Made by a program: the position numbers and the translations under genes. The notes under the pieces were generated by a model. That model saw only the letters and a program-made list of their open reading frames with translations, ran no database searches and had not been told where the DNA came from. This document shows, one piece after another, positions 8,913 to 20,973 of a DNA stretch of 34,350 bases. Position 1 is the stretch's first letter, and every line of letters starts with the position of its first letter. This DNA comes from Lichtheimia corymbifera B2541 (taxonomy: Eukaryota > Mucoromycota > Mucoromycetes > Mucorales > Lichtheimiaceae), in assembly GCA_000697475.1 (NCBI GenBank), contig JNEU01000743.1:1-34350 (forward strand), read 5' to 3'.

Positions 8913-9647
8913 ATGCTTCCATTACGACGTACGCCTTGTTTTTCTCGAGCCATTCGACACGCTATACCCTTCCATCGAGTGCGATGCTATACCCATTCAC
9001 GAGTACCCAACTATGATGGCTGGTGGACCCTCATTCTCAATCGAAAAGCGCCTTCTCTTCAGGTACGCAGAATGCAGCTGTTGGGGGCGATCTCCAAAGG
9101 CTTATTGTTAAAAGGCTTTTCGTCGCATAGCAACAAGAAACAAATCCTCATGAGCAACGGAAACCGTTAGCTATTCCAACCCAAGACATATCAACACCAG
9201 CACCACCACCATCATCACCACCCGCTGCAAAGATATATGTAACACTCAAAGGCAAACCGATCGAACTTCCTGAGAAACCACCACCGCCTGATAATTGTTG
9301 TATGAGGTAAGATGAGGCATAAATGTATATACATTCATGTTGACTGATGAAGCATGTATGTGTAGTGGATGCGCTGTATGGTAAATATTGCATTTTTGGG
9401 ATTGGATGGATCAAGGATATTATATGCTGACAGGAATGAATGGTGTAGTGTATGGGATCTTTATGAAGAGGATATGCAAGAATATCAAGCCAAAAAACAG
9501 GAGATCCGGGATATGTTTGAACAGGAGGGTGAACCATTACCAGCACCACTGAAGCGATCCAACAAGTCAGTTGTGGAAGAAATGGAAGATGAGATGGACC
9601 CAACCATGAAGGCGTTCCGAGCCATGGAACGGAAACTCAAAGGATAG
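8913..9647 (+). CDS. OXLD1-type (oxidoreductase-like domain) mitochondrial protein, 4 exons with a microexon
   Basis: A protein of about 179 aa. Exons: 8913-9062, 9131-9306, 9366-9380 (only 15 nt) and 9449-9647; total 540 nt with consistent phases. The N-terminus MLPLRRTPCFSRAIRHAI is Arg-rich, without acidic residues, as expected for a mitochondrial presequence. The conserved core reads PEKPPPPDNCCMSGCAVCVW and continues DLYEEDMQEYQ, at about residues 98-126, matching the oxidoreductase-like N-terminal domain family (human OXLD1, yeast YPL107W). The four Cys at about 106, 107, 111 and 114 are spread over three exons, with SGCAV supplied by the microexon. The C-terminus is acidic then basic. 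The biochemical role of this family is poorly known. An alternative start at 8847 is possible. Its end lies about 215 bases from the convergent P450 reductase gene. Confidence 0.82.
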
Positions 9648-9708
9648 AACATACAATAGAACATACCAAACATGGGGAAATAGACGTACTTTATATAGAA
9701 GGAAGAGC

Positions 9709-9848
9709 AAGTCGTGTATGTGTGTGTGCATGTGCGAGTGAAGGTTGTTGTTGTTGTTGATTATCTACATCATTACAGTGTGTGTCACGTGGTAAAGTAA
9801 AAAGGTCTAAAAGAGAGAGGGGAAGGATGTGTGTGTGGGGGGGGGGGG
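9709..9848. repeat. Low-complexity tract with TG, GTT and a 12-G run
   Basis: The shared 3' region of two convergent genes holds TGTGTGTG (9717-9726), GTTGTTGTTGTT (9745-9756) and a run of 12 G at 9837-9848. No gene is present. The G run lies about 15 bases beyond the P450 reductase stop codon, as a C tract in that gene's transcript. Confidence 0.6.
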
Positions 9849-9862
9849 AGAAGGTTCCATTT

Positions 9863-12181
9863 CTATGACCAGACATCTTCTTGATATCTTCCTGTACTAC
9901 GCAACTTTTTGACGTAATCTTGTGCCTGCTCGATACTCTTTCCACCATACTTTTCAGCAAAGCTGATAAATGTCTGTTGGACATCACGAGCCATTTTTTT
10001 AGCGTCACCGCAGACATAAATGTAGGCACCCTTTTCAATCCATTGCCACATTTGTTCGCCGTGTTCCTGGAGTCTGTGTTGGACGTAGACCTTGTGTTCA
10101 GTTTCACGAGAAAAGGCAGTAATGATTTGTGAATCATCACCAAGCGTATCAAATAACTCTGGCCATTCATCAGCATATAAAAAGTCTTGCTTGGGATGAC
10201 GGCAACCATAAAACAAGATCGTAGGACCCACTTCTTTGCCTTCTCGCTTTAGAGCAGCACGTTCATGCACAAAGCCACGGAAAGGTGCAACACCTGTGCC
10301 AGGGCCAACCATGATTACGGGTAAGGCATTGTTGCGTGGAAGCTTGAATTGAGAATGGCGGATGTGTACAGGTAAACGTGTAGCGTCAAGCACGTTACGC
10401 GGACCCTTGAGGTCATAGGATGGGATGTCGCTTGTATCAATATCCTTGTGTTGAGCAGCGTGCATTTGCCACAGGTAGTTGGTGTTGACACCATAGACAG
10501 TGCGATTGGGTGTGGGTGTGGGTTGATAAGCGAGCGTTACAGCGGTGACAGCCACTTGCGTTGGATGAGTGCATGACGATGATGAAATCGAATAGTAGCG
10601 TGGTTGAAGGCGAGACAAGCTTTCAACAACCAAGTCAAAGGGTATGGATTCAAAAAAGCCTGGTGCAGCTGTGGTGCCTTCATCATCTTGGCATAGCTCC
10701 AATACTTCACCCAAGTTGCGAACCGCTTCTCCCACCTTTTCATGATATTCATCCTTATCCGTTGCAAGGGTACGCAATGCTTCTTGTGATGCTGCTGTGG
10801 GTGCATACTCAACAAGTGACATGAGGGTTTGACGTGACACAGGTGCACAAATATCAAGGTAATGTCGGAAGGCTGCACGATAGGTGGTAGGTACAGGGAA
10901 TGGATGCTTTTTGGATGCAGCAGGATCGATGGCATCGATGCGAATGACCTGATCCAATTTGTCACTTAGACCCAAGACTGAGGCGAGACGATTAATTTCG
11001 GTGTCATTATTAGTGGGCCAAATTGCAACGTGGTCGCCTGTTTGATAGCTTAGCCCCTTTGCACCTGAAAGATCAATCTCCAAATGGAGACAGTGCCGAT
11101 CACTATCCTGGAAAAGATCACGGCTTGTAAAAGATGCTGCATATGGGTGCTTGGCTCCATGCATTTGTGTTTGTTGTCTATACCATCCGTTAATCCATAA
11201 AGTACTAAAAACCTGAAACAACATCCTTTTACTTACGACCATTCAGCCAATTCGCCTAAATACACCTTGTCAGCCTCATATTCATCCATGACACTGACGG
11301 CAAAAGTGGGTTGCCGTGCCGCTGCGCCTCCGGCACCGGATTCATCGACACCGAGGGCATCACAAAAGGCAGGCCACATTTTCTCTTGCCATGCAAGAAA
11401 GTCTTCTTCCAAAGATCCATCATCATCGCCTTCGCCACGTTCTCCCACAATCTTGGCCCCAAGTGCACTTAGCCTCTGATCCAACAAACGTGCAACGGCA
11501 TTGTAATGCTCATATGTCTTGTTGCCTAAGCCAAACACCATATATCGAAGTTGATTCAGGGGTTGCTGTTGTTGTGGTTGATCATCTTCTTCTTCTTCAT
11601 CACCACCACCAATAGGTGAATTGGAAAATTCGACTGTTTCTTCCATAATCAGATCCCAAAATGATACTGCATTGTCGGTAGGTTCACCCTCTCCATACGT
11701 AGCCATCACAAACACTGCCAGCTTGTCTTGGGGCAAGGTATTCAGATAGCTCATGTCATATAATTCAATATCGGCTGTCATGCAATTGACGCCATATTTT
11801 TGTGAACATTCTTTGGCCAACCGTGATGCGTAGTCTTCAGCCGTGCCCGTTTGTGAACCATAGAAAAAGATCACTCGTCGGTCCTGTGACGCACGTGTTG
11901 TTGTTGGCATATATACATGTATATACACATCTCATCCCATGCTTTACCTGTTGTTCCATAATCTTTACAAAATTACGTTCCACTTTGGGTTGGGCTTTGG
12001 GCGGTGCTGCACTGCTATTATCACCGCTGCTGCTGCTGCCGATGCTTCGATTGTTGTTGTTATTGCCAGACGACCGGAGCTTGGACGTAAGCCAGATCAG
12101 GGCACCGATACCAATCGAGCCAAACACGATGATATCCAATGCATGGCTAATTAGGATGGGTTGTTTTTTCAAAGTCGACAT
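9863..12181 (-). CDS. NCP1: NADPH-cytochrome P450 reductase, 3 exons
   Basis: An ER-anchored diflavin reductase of about 731 aa that passes electrons from NADPH through FAD and FMN to cytochrome P450s and related acceptors (sterol synthesis, detoxification). Exons, in minus order: 11948-12181, 11237-11883 and 9863-11177; phases agree. An N-terminal anchor (IIVFGSIGIGALIWL) is followed by an Asn/Ser linker. The FMN domain shows FFYGSQTGTAEDYA, ATYGEGEPTDNA and FGLGNKTYEHYN. The FAD part shows RYYSISSS and GVNTNYLW. The NADPH part shows VGPGTGVAPFRGF, FYGCRHPKQDFLY and YVCGDAKKMARDV. The C-terminus is DVWS, with the conserved penultimate aromatic Trp that stacks on FAD. An acidic, Gln-rich insert (GGGDEEEEDDQPQQQQP) sits between the second and third FMN motifs. 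The symbol follows the yeast gene. Confidence 0.97.
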
Positions 12182-12913
12182 GTAAAAGTTAAGGGAAAAA
12201 GACAAAAAGAATGAAAGAAAGGGAGAAAAAGGGGGGACGGAAGAGAAAGGGGGAACACCAAAAAGTAGACTCTAATCTCCAAGCCAATTATTACTGGTGC
12301 GGCTGTCGGATCCGAAATACAAACGATCTCTCATATGTCATGCCAAGTAGTTCTTTTCACATGTGAGCACAAGCTGTAAGCGCCTGTGTATCATGTTTCA
12401 ACTCTACACTTCCCCACTTTTTTTTTTCAACCCGGTATCATGGGAAGCGGAAGCAAACACAGACAAGCATATCTTAACCCCACACAAGCACGCACGTGTA
12501 AACACATATGCATCAACAAGCAGTTCTTGCTATTTCAAATATTTTGCATATACATTGTTTGTCCACCATTGGTTTCATACCCTCATATACAGGTCATGTT
12601 AAAATACATAGCCATCTTTTTTAAATGTGGATGAGTGTCATGTACATTTGTCTACAAAAGGCTCATGGTCATGGGAAGGTAAAAAAAAAAGTGGTGCCTC
12701 GATCTTGTTTATTCTCAAAATGGAGATTTAACAATGACATAATACTGTATCAAATAGTAAGGAATACGTGGCAAAGACAATAGATGCATGATGGATGACT
12801 CTTTCAATATTGATATATGTTTTATTTCGATATGCTACTATAAATTTATGATAGACTCCTTTGATGGATGTTATGTACATGATAAAAAAGATGTAAGGGA
12901 CAGTAAGTGATTC
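12182..12913. other. P450 reductase promoter and 3' region of the 536-aa gene
   Basis: Bases 12188-12252 are purine-rich on the plus strand, a CT-rich leader for the minus-strand reductase. A CACGTG lies near 12,493-12,498. No frame with protein-like composition is seen. TTTATT at 12831-12836 reads AATAAA on the minus strand, about 80 bases after the neighbouring stop codon, and is its likely poly(A) signal. Confidence 0.5.
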
Positions 12914-14660
12914 TTATTGCCAATATTGCGCAAAAGAGTGCCAAAAAGTGGCGACCACGCGAGCCACACCCTGGGTTCTTGACTTGAGGTTGTCCATGAT
13001 CGTTTTCCAAACGACTTGAAAGGGAAGGGCCGATTGCACGACTGCAACAGTGCTTTTTTGCTTGGATTGTTGTTGTACCACTGCTGGTTTCTTTTTCCCT
13101 TCCATTCCATCCTTATTATTATCCATTGGATTCTTCTTGTTCTCTTCCTCCTCTTGTGTTTGTTGTGGTTGGTCTTCCTTGTTATTGTCATGTTGCTTTC
13201 TCTCGTAGGCAGGTTGACATGATTTGGTAGAGAGCACCACGCTATCAATCACCTTTTCCACCATGCCCAAAGTTTCATCATCATGGTCGTACCGCCACAC
13301 CACGTGTGCATCAAGATCATTGTTACGGTCCAATAGACATGGGGATGGTACAAGAGCTGAATAGTGGAATGCTGTACCAGGTTCGTAGGTCATTGGATAC
13401 ACTAATTCATCGCCACCTCCTTGTACGGTCACTGTCAAATGCTGGTCATGCCACGATCCTGGTTGTTTGGCATCCACTTCAACAACAAACAAGTGCTCCA
13501 ATGTTTCTGGGTCCACAGCATCCCACATTGGACTCAATCGTACGCCCATAGGTGGGTGAGGTGCTGTAAAGTTGAGTGACTCGAGAGAATGATGATGCAA
13601 TGTCTTCCAAGCAACGCCAACCACAGCAACCGCCAATGATCCAAGAAGACTTCCTGAGATCGACTTGCCAGCTTTTTTGGTGTTCTTGACGACGGCAGCT
13701 TGTTGGTTGTTACTACCATGGATGGCGCGCTCATGTTGTTCTTCTTCTGGTTGCTGTACTATGCCCTTTTCCTTTGTCTCCTCTTCCTTGTTCGTTTCCT
13801 GCAGGGTCTTGGGTTGTTCCTCTTGGATATGAGACAGTCTTTTGCATGGACAATGCTGAAGCAGATCATACACACTTGTAGGTGACATGGCCAGGAACTC
13901 GTTGATTGAGATAGCATGTGGCAGTTGTTCGTCCTGCTTGCCACCTCTTATATCCATGATGGGGATATTCGCCAAACGACGGGCAAGATGCGTTGCCAAA
14001 TCCTTGGAAGTCGCAAAGGAAGTTTGATCCAATACCAAAGGCCATACCACCGTATCCGAGCGGTCATTCAATGTGTGGAAGGGCTTGTCATTGGATGGAT
14101 CACACAAGTAAATGACAAGATCAATGCGCTTTTCCGTGATACGATCCAAATAATCAGCCAACTCTTGTTCTTGAGAAGATGTCGTGAAATCGGCTTCCAA
14201 TACTTGTCGAAGACTTGCTGCTGTTGTGGCTGATGTTTCTTGAGCCTTGGCGTTGATAGCCGAAGAAAGCAACGAGAGAATATCGTCTTTGCTTGGATGA
14301 GAGGCTCCCACCAAAATCACACGGAACGGATCTTGCTGCACCATAGCAAAGTCATTTGTAGACGCTGCCACGGATTGTACCAACTTTTCGGGGAAGATGA
14401 CGGAATCTGTCGACCACTCGACACCCACTATCACATCATACATATCAAGTCAGTATCAACCTACATTCACTTGCTTGCTCTGTATACCTTGCTTTACCAA
14501 GGGTTCACTGATGGATTCGTCAATTGTCATAGATGGCTTGATGAGCTGCATGGAAAGGAAAAAAAAAAAGTGGAATCAGCATTGTTATGCAAATGGTCTT
14601 CAAGACGCGTTCCAAGCTTACAAGCGATGAATGGGTGGATTGTAAAGTCTGTACTGCCAT
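12914..14660 (-). CDS. Unrecognised 536-aa protein with one membrane segment, 3 exons
   Basis: I do not recognise the family. Exons, in minus order: 14622-14660, 14488-14545 and 12914-14427; phases agree (1611 nt). The second exon must use the donor after CAAG at 14488, because the nearer GTAAAG would put the third exon out of frame. Residues about 65-190 look like an alpha/beta fold (FRVILVGASHPSKDDIL, IDLVIYLCDPSND, PIMDIRGG). They recall a small-GTPase or Rossmann layout, but no GxxxxGK(S/T) loop is visible. An acidic Glu/Lys/Gln linker follows, then a hydrophobic segment at about 291-306 (LLGSLAVAVVGVAW). A beta-rich stretch (HLFVVEVDAKQ, LTVTVQGGGDELVYPM) and a Lys/Gln low-complexity tail complete it. 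Probably a membrane-tethered protein of unknown role. Confidence 0.75.
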
Positions 14661-14923
14661 GATTAGAATATTGTAAAGAGATACAAAGAAACTAGAAAAC
14701 GACGTACCTTTTAATACGCGTTTATGTGGTGGGTGGATGGGAGGCGTCAAGTGGTGTATGCGTAAAAAGGAGTTGCGCAAAGAAGAAACGGGGTTGATGG
14801 GGGGGAAAAAAAGAAGGGGTGGGGGCGAGTGTGTGTTGCCTGACAATGCTCATTGCTGCTACTGCTGCTACTACTACCAATATTCTGATTTGCTATATTG
14901 CAACCTATCCACATCCAACGTGA
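14661..14923. other. Divergent intergenic region upstream of the 536-aa gene
   Basis: No supported gene. A GT-AG pair (gtacgt at about 14,704 read on the minus strand) just upstream of the ATG at 14660 could mark a 5' UTR intron. A purine-rich G/A block lies at 14,770-14,830 on the plus strand. Confidence 0.35.
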
Positions 14924-15403
14924 TCATGTACACCATCACCATCATCACCACATACGGCACAAACCGTACTCTTTTCCGCTACCATCAGGAATCCTGCACC
15001 ACCACCACCGCCATCCTCACGAGAGGCCATCATTCAACATGATCCATATAGATTGAGGATCAAGACAACAGCTGCAAACGCCATTGTGCATAGGTCACTT
15101 TTTTTGTCTCCTTTACTACATCCCTTTTCCTTGGCGGTAGAGTGTACATTGTTCACTCGCACACACACAATAAGGTCTTGGATGTACCAATGGGTGCACA
15201 ATGGGCTCCTGTTGTAACACAAGCTTACTTTCTTATCAATGTTCACACAAAATGGTTAGAAGAGATTGCCCATCATTTATCGGTAAATGTGAAATATATA
15301 TACACACACACACACATCACGCGTATTTCTCAACACATATATGCACAACAAATATATATATTCGACACTGGTCAAGGAGATCAAAGAGAAGATGAGAGAA
15401 TAA
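14924..15403 (+). CDS. Possible short spliced gene of unknown function (5' end unresolved)
   Basis: Three putative exons keep one frame: an open segment 14924-15093 ending SREAIIQHDPYRLRIKTTAA then NAIVH, 15141-15282 (VYIVHSHTHNKVLDVPMGAQ, then WLEEIAHHLS), and 15377-15403 (EIKEKMRE stop). Both junctions show GT donors and AG acceptors with matching phase. The composition of the middle exon is protein-like rather than repetitive. However, no start codon is visible in frame after the TGA at 14921, the 5' part is Pro/His low complexity, and no family is recognised. The end lies 17 bases from the stop of the convergent PH gene. It could also be chance. Confidence 0.3.
15302..15315. repeat. (AC)n microsatellite
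   Basis: An uninterrupted AC dinucleotide run, flanked by TATATATA on the left and by a second TATATATA block at about 15,352-15,359. It lies in the presumed second intron of the candidate plus-strand gene. Confidence 0.7.
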
Positions 15404-15420
15404 TAATAATACCATCATCA

Positions 15421-16137
15421 TCAGGAGAAGCATGAGGGAGGTGGAGGTGGACGTCTTGTCGGGGGTGGACGTTGGGGTGGCAAGTCCCTTGGCAGTGGCT
15501 GTCTTTGTCGCCATGTGGGGGCAGTAGTAATAGTAGTAGTAGTATCAAAAATGTTATTGCTGCTTTCGGATGAACGACGATCCATCTCCAATAGTTGTGA
15601 AATTGTAAATACACCGGGTTGCTCTAATCGTAACCATTTGATCGCTTTACGAAATCGATCCATCCATGTTTTCATATCCTCGGCATCGTCAGCTTGTAAA
15701 TACCATGTACGACCATCTTCTTTCCGTGCAATCTCTAGACAATACAAGACACCGGGAAACTGATCTGTCGCAAAGACATCGGTGTTTGCTGTCAACTGAA
15801 AGTATTCGCGAAAATCGGATTTGGGAGAGTCGGTCTTGAAAGTATAGATATGACGATCGAGTAAAAGCACGTAACGTCGATGGCGTGTCTTTGTGAATGA
15901 AAACGCAGGGGGCATATGCTTGGTCATCCATCCACCCAACACTGCGTATGGCCATAGTGCAGCTGCATGCGTTTCCATCGTCTGTGGACGATATGTGGTA
16001 GGGTCGTTAAGATCAAGTGTCGTCGTGCTGCTTCTATTACTGTTGCTGCGAGATAAGGTTGTGGTGCTCAATGACCCCTTACGACGAGGGATCATAAACG
16101 GGTTGAGCTTAATACGTTGCTCACCATCAATACGCAT
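15421..16137 (-). CDS. PH-domain protein (238 aa)
   Basis: A single-exon frame with an ATG at 16137. Residues about 66-168 form a pleckstrin-homology domain. It opens with VLGGWMTKH, has RRYVLLLDRHIYTFKT for the third and fourth strands, and ends in the C-terminal helix with its invariant Trp (AEDMKTWMDRFRKAIKWL). The N-terminus is Ser/Thr-rich and basic. The C-terminus is Pro-rich (PPQRPPPTRRPPPPP), a possible SH3 or WW ligand. PH domains bind phosphoinositides or proteins at membranes; the basic strand residues fit lipid binding, but the ligand is not determined by sequence reading. The compact PH-plus-proline layout suggests an adaptor. Confidence 0.85.
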   Translation of the reverse strand: MRIDGEQRIKLNPFMIPRRKGSLSTTTLSRSNSNRSSTTTLDLNDPTTYRPQTMETHAAALWPYAVLGGWMTKHMPPAFSFTKTRHRRYVLLLDRHIYTFKTDSPKSDFREYFQLTANTDVFATDQFPGVLYCLEIARKEDGRTWYLQADDAEDMKTWMDRFRKAIKWLRLEQPGVFTISQLLEMDRRSSESSNNIFDTTTTITTAPTWRQRQPLPRDLPPQRPPPTRRPPPPPSCFS

Positions 16138-16345
16138 CGTGTATAATGATAGAATGAAAAGGATAGGAGAAGAAGGGGGGAAAGGTAAAAAGAAAAAAAA
16201 AGAGGATGGGAAAAAGAGTCAAATGCTCTCTTTGTTTTTTTTAAATGACCGTGATATCAAGGAAAGGAAAGAATGGGACAGAAAGGAAAGCGAGTAAAAA
16301 AAAAGAGAGCGTGAAGGAAAAAAAAAAGAGTGAGAGAGAGAGTGA
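16138..16345 (-). promoter_or_regulatory. Pyrimidine-rich leader of the PH gene
   Basis: The plus strand is almost pure A/G here, so the coding (minus) strand is C/T-rich up to the ATG. It mirrors the leaders of the kinase and PP1 genes. No frame in it is believable. Confidence 0.5.
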
Positions 16346-17247
16346 GGAATAGCTGGCGCGTGCGTATCATCCCAACATACTGTTATCGCCATTTTGGATG
16401 TAATGCTTGGCTCGGCCACACCTACCATCCGCTTTAGGAACTTTGGTGTGAAGTATACCGCCATTGAGCCTTGACTATTGCTATCCTTTCTTACACACAC
16501 ATGAACGTATAACTACACGACCTATCCGTTGATGATAAAGGGGAGGGTGTTCATTGTTTAATAATGTCACAAAGAGATAGAGTGATGGTCTATGCTCATT
16601 GTCCCAAAGTCGTTTAGCATAAACTATGAGCTTGTATTCTCAGATCCAGGCTAGGAATAGAATGGAGACAAAAAGGCAATACTTGCAGTATGGGTATAAG
16701 CGTTATCAATATGACCAATAGCTTCTCATTGCCAGCATTGAGGATTACAGTAGATCTTATTGCACAAAAGAGCTGCTTGGTTAATGTTTGTACAACGTGA
16801 TTGTTCAAATGGGAGATAACCGTGCAGGATCCAATGGCGTGGTTCTAGACAAATGGGTTCTGCAAAAGGGGAAAGGCACTGAGGGATAAAAGGAGACAAT
16901 CAAAAAGTGCGTGGTGTATGTGCGTGTTGTGATGTTGGTGTCTTTTTTTGCAAGGAGTGGAAAGATTTATATGCACTGCAAACTACGACCACTGCTGCTT
17001 GTGGGCTTGTGTCACACACCAGTTATTACTCTCTTTCTCTCTTTCTCTCTTTTTACCCTTTTCTCTCTCTCTCTCTCTCTTTTCCTCTCTCGCAAGGCCA
17101 CCATCAACCTTTACCATTCGCTTCTCTCGTATGTCTTTTCTACACGTGTACTTTGTGTCCCTTCTTTTACAAAGTCATCAATGGACTCATTGCCTTCTCT
17201 CCAATCTCGCTTCCCGCTTTCGATATTTTTTGTAGTATTAGCCCACC
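16346..17247. other. Divergent promoter between PH and PP1 genes, with CT-rich PP1 leader
   Basis: From 16,346 to about 17,030 no gene or repeat is seen. From 17,030 to 17,097 the plus strand is nearly pure C/T (CTCTTTCTCTCTTTC type), forming the leader of PP1. The rest of the leader up to the ATG at 17248 is also pyrimidine-rich. The three overlapping frames here (16907-17255) are Leu/Ser/Phe low-complexity by-products of that tract. Confidence 0.5.
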
Positions 17248-18702
<1,455 letters not shown>

Positions 18703-19448
18703 ACAACTCACTCTTTTACGGCACACGCATAACACACGCTCACAAGGACACGCACACACATACAGACACCTCGCAACAAAATCATCTTTTCAACACACCA
18801 CCACTACCAACCAACCAACCACCACATGCCTGCCATCTCATAAAAATTTCTTGGCACTCGCTTTGCCTCCCCTTTTCCGCCCCGCCTCTTTAATGCTACG
18901 ATATCTCCTGTTTTCGTACACCAACAGCGTGCACATATCATCATGCTAAAAACCATGTATTGAAAAAAGAAAATGTTGGATATTTTGGACTACGATGGGT
19001 GTCTGGTATCAAATGGTTCCCTTGTCATACATGAATGGAATTCCTACAAGAGATAGAAAAAAAGCGGGCAATCTTGGGGTAAATGAATGAGCACATTTTT
19101 TCCTTTTGAAAGGGGTACTTATGCGTAGAGATAAAAAAAAAGTCATCCGACCTTTTTGCTTTTGCATATTGTGAGAGAAAGAGAGGACGGGAGACCATGA
19201 GAGGATAAAGATAAGGACAAAGAAATGGAAAGAAGGGTCTTCAGATCAGTGTTCTGTGATGCTAGGATGAATGCTGGGTAATTAATACCGAGCAATGAGG
19301 TGGTGAGGGATTTCCAGACGGGAGAGCGGGGGTTCCCGTTGTTGGATCTGAGCGAATTTTGCCATGATGTTTTAAAAATGATGGCTTTCTTTGATCCTCT
19401 AATCTTGTTACCTCTTTCACTCTTGTCACTACTACTTTTACATATACA
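18703..19448. other. Intergenic region between PP1 and the bHLH gene
   Basis: It starts with PP1 3' UTR containing CACA-rich and ACCAACCA low complexity (18,720-18,830). A purine-rich block lies at 19,160-19,240 and a CT-rich leader at 19,390-19,440 precedes the bHLH ATG. The minus-strand frame 19143-19457 is judged a shadow. No RNA gene was recognised. Confidence 0.45.
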
Positions 19449-19931
19449 ATGGAACAACCAAAAATGACCGTATCGGAACGACGTGCAACGTATCCATTAC
19501 AACAACGCATAAAGATCTACAATCCTGATACCATGGCTCGTCGTCTAAGTCAGGAGAAACAAACCAAGCTTGTTGTCAATGGTGTTAACCTGCTCAACAA
19601 GTCATCTTTGGATAAGGATATCATCTTGGATCGAATGAAACAACGCAGAGAAACGCATAATCGCGTCGAACGTCGCCGGAGGGATATGCTGGTAAGCTGT
19701 GCTATTACCCAGTAGTAGTAACTTTTCCCAAACTAACGTTGATGATAGAATGGTCTCATTAGTGAACTTGCTCATGCCATGCCCCAAGACACTTTGGATC
19801 CAGAGAAATCTCACCGTGCACAAATCTTGAGACATGCCATTAGCTATATCCAATCCATACGTCGCGAAAATCAAACCATGCGTGCTCAGCTTGGTCAACA
19901 AGCCATTCAACAAGAACAACAACAGCATTAA
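19449..19931 (+). CDS. Small bHLH transcription factor, 2 exons
   Basis: A nuclear DNA-binding protein of 141 aa. Exons 19449-19691 and 19749-19931, with the intron falling after the basic region. The basic region RRETHNRVERRRRDM carries His70, Glu74 and Arg78, the class-B pattern expected to contact CACGTG E-boxes. Helix 1 is LNGLISELAHAMP, the loop is DTLDPEKSHR, and helix 2 is AQILRHAISYIQSIRRENQ. A short Gln-rich tail may continue the coiled coil. Few residues lie outside the domain, so it resembles small dimer partners such as the Ino4 or MAX type rather than a factor with its own activation domain. The target genes and the partner are not known. Confidence 0.9.
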
Positions 19932-20973
19932 AATCATCATCTATAATCCTCTCCCCCACCTTTGTACATTTTTTTCCCCCATTGCATATGAGGAGCAAAC
20001 CACTCGCTTTGTGAAAATAAAAATCATCAAATTGTGAGATGTATTATGTATGTCTGTGTTTGTAAACTTCCAGGAATGGTTAAAAGTGACCACCTGGCTC
20101 GAGCAAAAGAGGTAAATTTAACGCTCTTACAACCCCCAACCACATCACATCCTCCATACGTCAACGCGAGATTTATGCCATAGGTAAGCATTATGCCAAG
20201 ATATACAACCCCACCAGCGTACATCTTTATCCAAACATTTCACATGTCACTTATTGGCCTCGATAGACGATGATCATGTGTGTGTGTACGTGTGTATATT
20301 CTATAGAGTAGATGCAAGATGAAGAAATCCCCCATACAATCATGCATGTAAAAGGGGAAGGAGAAGGGTACTATGTTCCGACGATCATCAAGTGGCCCCA
20401 CATCCTTTGTTTCATCCTATTGACTCCTGCAGCAGAAAGGTTGTGATCGTCATCCGTCTCATAGGACTTGCATATGTAGAGAAAGATTACAGGTCACTAG
20501 TATCCAATATCACTCACACATAGCATGGTTTCATACAACATACATGCTGGTACAACTTTAACCTTGATATTGCCGCAATGAGGTGTTTTCTTCTTCTAAC
20601 AGTGCCACAAACGCAGAAAAAAGGCTCATCCGTCATTGACACACATACACAAACACTTTTTTGTGCGATCCACATTGTTGGCTTATTACCCAGGAAGAGA
20701 TCATTTGGATGTCCACGCTAGATGTGTATGGCGTTTTTTTCTTATCCATCACATGAACATGCCATCACTGTGCTTGAAGGATAAATCATAAACGTCGTGA
20801 GCTGCGGCAGCAGCAGCAGCAGCAGTAAATATAGGATCTCCGCTTCTCCGATGATTTGGTGATCGTTTTTGCAGGAATTTTTATTCAAAACACGACAACT
20901 TGAAAAAGAGGACTACTTGTATTTACAACATGATTGGGTATAAGAAAAGGTGTTGGGGGATGGAGGATGAACA
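19932..20973. other. Intergenic region with CAG microsatellite and 3' ends
   Basis: AATAAA at 20016-20021 is the likely poly(A) signal of the bHLH gene, about 85 bases after its stop. A (CAG)6 run lies at 20808-20825. TTTATT at 20880-20885 is an AATAAA on the minus strand, about 90 bases after the CAP-Gly stop. No gene is supported; a TG-rich patch lies at 20,276-20,297. Confidence 0.5.

Noticed and set aside
10537..10965. 142-aa minus-strand frame inside the P450 reductase
   Set aside because: An alternative frame of a well-supported coding exon with family motifs in the other frame.
12490..12500. CACGTG E-box near the P450 reductase promoter as a target of the local bHLH factor
   Set aside because: CACGTG occurs at many positions including introns and coding sequence (for example 7089, 9785, 13300, 17142, 22663), so one site carries no weight.
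12363..12634. 79-82-aa plus-strand frames upstream of the P450 reductase
   Set aside because: Two overlapping frames in AT-rich promoter DNA with no coding signal.
19143..19457. 104-aa minus-strand frame between PP1 and bHLH genes
   Set aside because: Covers purine-rich promoter DNA; SLSLSLS low complexity and no domain.
20027..20224. 65-aa minus-strand frame in the gene-free 20-kb region
   Set aside because: Short, no features, lies in the 3' region of the bHLH gene.
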